Program-made: the position numbers and the translations under genes
The notes under the pieces: generated by a model
The model's input: the letters and a program-made list of their open reading frames with translations, nothing else
What the model was told of the DNA's origin: nothing
Databases searched by the model: none
In this document: in pieces, positions 62,807 through 64,000 of the stretch
How the letters are laid out: each line of letters opens with the position of its first letter
Numbering within the stretch: position 1 is the stretch's first letter
From: Gaiellasilicea sp963850995
Lineage (GTDB): Bacteria > Actinomycetota > Thermoleophilia > Gaiellales > Gaiellaceae
DNA: 64,000 nt
Direction: 5' to 3'
Assembly: GCA_963850995.1 (NCBI GenBank)
Contig: CAWKNQ010000014.1
Span: 1-64,000, forward strand

Positions 62807-64000
62807 TTGACGCGCCTGAGGCAGCGGCAGGCGCGCTTCTGGTTCGTCGCGATCAGCCTGATCAGCTTCGGCTCCCTCTACGTGACGCCGCTCGTGGCGG
62901 CGCTCCGCCTGCCGGCGGTCGGCGCAGCAGACGACCCCGTTGCCGTTGCTCGCCGTGCCCCAGGTCGCGTTCCCGTCGCTGGGCGTGCCGAAGCTTCGCT
63001 CGGCGCCCGCGAACGCGCCGCGGGCAGCGCCCACCACCGGAGTCGAGCCGCGTCACGCGGCGGTCCCGAGCCAGCGGCGCGCGGTCCCCGCGACCGCCCC
63101 GGCGGCGACGGGGACGAGGGCGACCAGCGCCCAGGTCCCGGTCGTCGAGAACACCTACTCGCTTGACACCCACAACAGCCACGGACGCCGGGCAGGCGCC
63201 GGCGAAGGAGGCCAAGGATCCCTTCGCCAACGTCCCCGTCGTCGACAACACGATCGGAGGAACGCCGCCGCCGTCACAGGCGGCGGACGTCGTTCCGGAG
63301 CCGGCTCCCGCCGCGACCCCGACGCCGGCGGCGCCCACGGCTCCAGCAGCTCCGGAGGCCGAGCAGCCCACCACACCGGCGGGCGAGGGCGTCGAGACGC
63401 CGTCGGCCCCACTCGAGGGGTACCGCCTCACGAGCTCTCTCGACTCGTCCGCGTCGCAGCAGAGCTCGGAGGCCGCGGCCCCGGAGGCGAGCACGGGCTC
63501 CGCGCCGACGACAACCGGATCGACCGAGACTGTCGCCGGATCGGCGGACGAGACCGCCGCGACGGAGTCGCCCGCGCAGGCAACGGCGACCGCGGATGAC
63601 GCGGCCGCGTCGAGCGCACCGGCGGACGCTGCCGCTGCAGCCGAGCCGGCCGCCGCGGCGACGGACGAAGAGACCGCGCCGACCGCCGACGAAGCGACCG
63701 CGGCAGCCGAGGAGTCGAGCGCGACGGCCTCGGCTGCGACGGACGCCGCTGCGAGCGCCGCGACATCGCCGTCCGCGAGCGCCTCCACGAGCACCTCCGG
63801 TGAGTCGAGCAAGGAGACCGCGACGACGAGCTCGACCGGATCGGCCGCAGCGACGAGCTCCGCGCCGACGGCGACGTCGTCCACGATCACGGAAACCTCG
63901 GCCACCGCCTCGGGCGCGAGCGACACCTCGACCGGGTCGGCGACCGAGACGAGCGCGGCGCCGACGGGCGAGGCGCCGGCGGGCGACTCGGACAGCGCCG
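62807..64000 (+). CDS. exported Ala/Ser/Thr/Glu-rich low-complexity protein, partial, two frame breaks
   Basis: TTG start at 62807 (Arg-rich N-terminus 'LTRLRQRQARFWF' then 'VAISLISFGSLYVTPLVAAL', a signal or anchor). The frame changes near 62930 and near 63165. After that it is open to the window end. The first part is Pro/Ala-rich ('VPQVAFPSLGVPKLRSAPAN'). A motif repeats as 'VPVVENTYS' and 'VPVVDNTIG'. From about 63480 it is almost only Ala, Ser, Thr, Glu, Asp, Gly. This resembles the mucin-like, often glycosylated stalk of surface proteins. The functional domain, if any, lies beyond the window. Confidence 0.5.

Overview
The window is a very GC-rich, densely coded bacterial chromosome segment with many GTG starts and many 1-26 bp gene overlaps. 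The core block lgt-scpA-scpB-rluB-trpS-aroF-tyrA-aroA-cmk-plsC-der-gpsA, the protein families and the codon bias point to an actinobacterium, most likely class Thermoleophilia (Gaiellales/Solirubrobacterales-like). That placement is inference. No rRNA, tRNA, phage, IS element or CRISPR array was recognised.

Layout. 0.07-4.0 kb: a broken beta-propeller protein, a truncated PIN toxin, a small unknown gene, an NAD-dependent epimerase and small ORFs. 4.0-17.6 kb: a catabolic island. It has a sugar ABC transporter, a KDG kinase, an N-acyl-D-amino-acid-deacylase homologue, two SDRs, a sugar isomerase-like TIM barrel, an unknown TIM-barrel-like protein, a GntR/UTRA regulator, a KDPG aldolase, a D-threonine-aldolase-family PLP enzyme and RidA. 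Both divergent promoters of the island carry the same 19-bp sequence, so I read it as one regulon. A plausible route is N-acetylated amino-sugar acid to amino-sugar acid to KDG to KDPG to pyruvate plus glyceraldehyde-3-P.

17.6-35.4 kb: a DEAD-box helicase whose leader can hide its own Shine-Dalgarno sequence, DUF2237, an orphan VapB-like antitoxin, an HExxH membrane protein, an MFS permease, a large secreted DUF6351 protein, VOC proteins, dnaE, a LuxR-type ATPase regulator and an Na+/H+ antiporter. 35.5-44.6 kb: three consecutive minus-strand genes that look related. They encode a two-domain class III cyclase with AAA and TPR regions (soluble-adenylyl-cyclase layout), a 1613-aa secreted clan-CD (caspase/gingipain-like) peptidase with an 18-unit pentapeptide array, and a cyclic-nucleotide-binding protein. 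44.7-46.9 kb: an ECF sigma factor, a membrane anti-sigma-like protein and two secreted paralogues. 47.4-60.3 kb: the housekeeping block. 60.4-64 kb: two secreted or membrane proteins broken by many frameshifts, then the start of a low-complexity Ala/Ser/Thr/Glu-rich exported protein that runs off the window.

Caveat. More than 20 reading-frame breaks occur, nearly all consistent with one gained or lost base and several in short homopolymers. They are densest at the two ends of the window. Long genes such as dnaE, aroA, der and the peptidase are intact. The pattern looks more like sequencing or assembly indels than biological decay, so broken genes are described by the protein they would encode.
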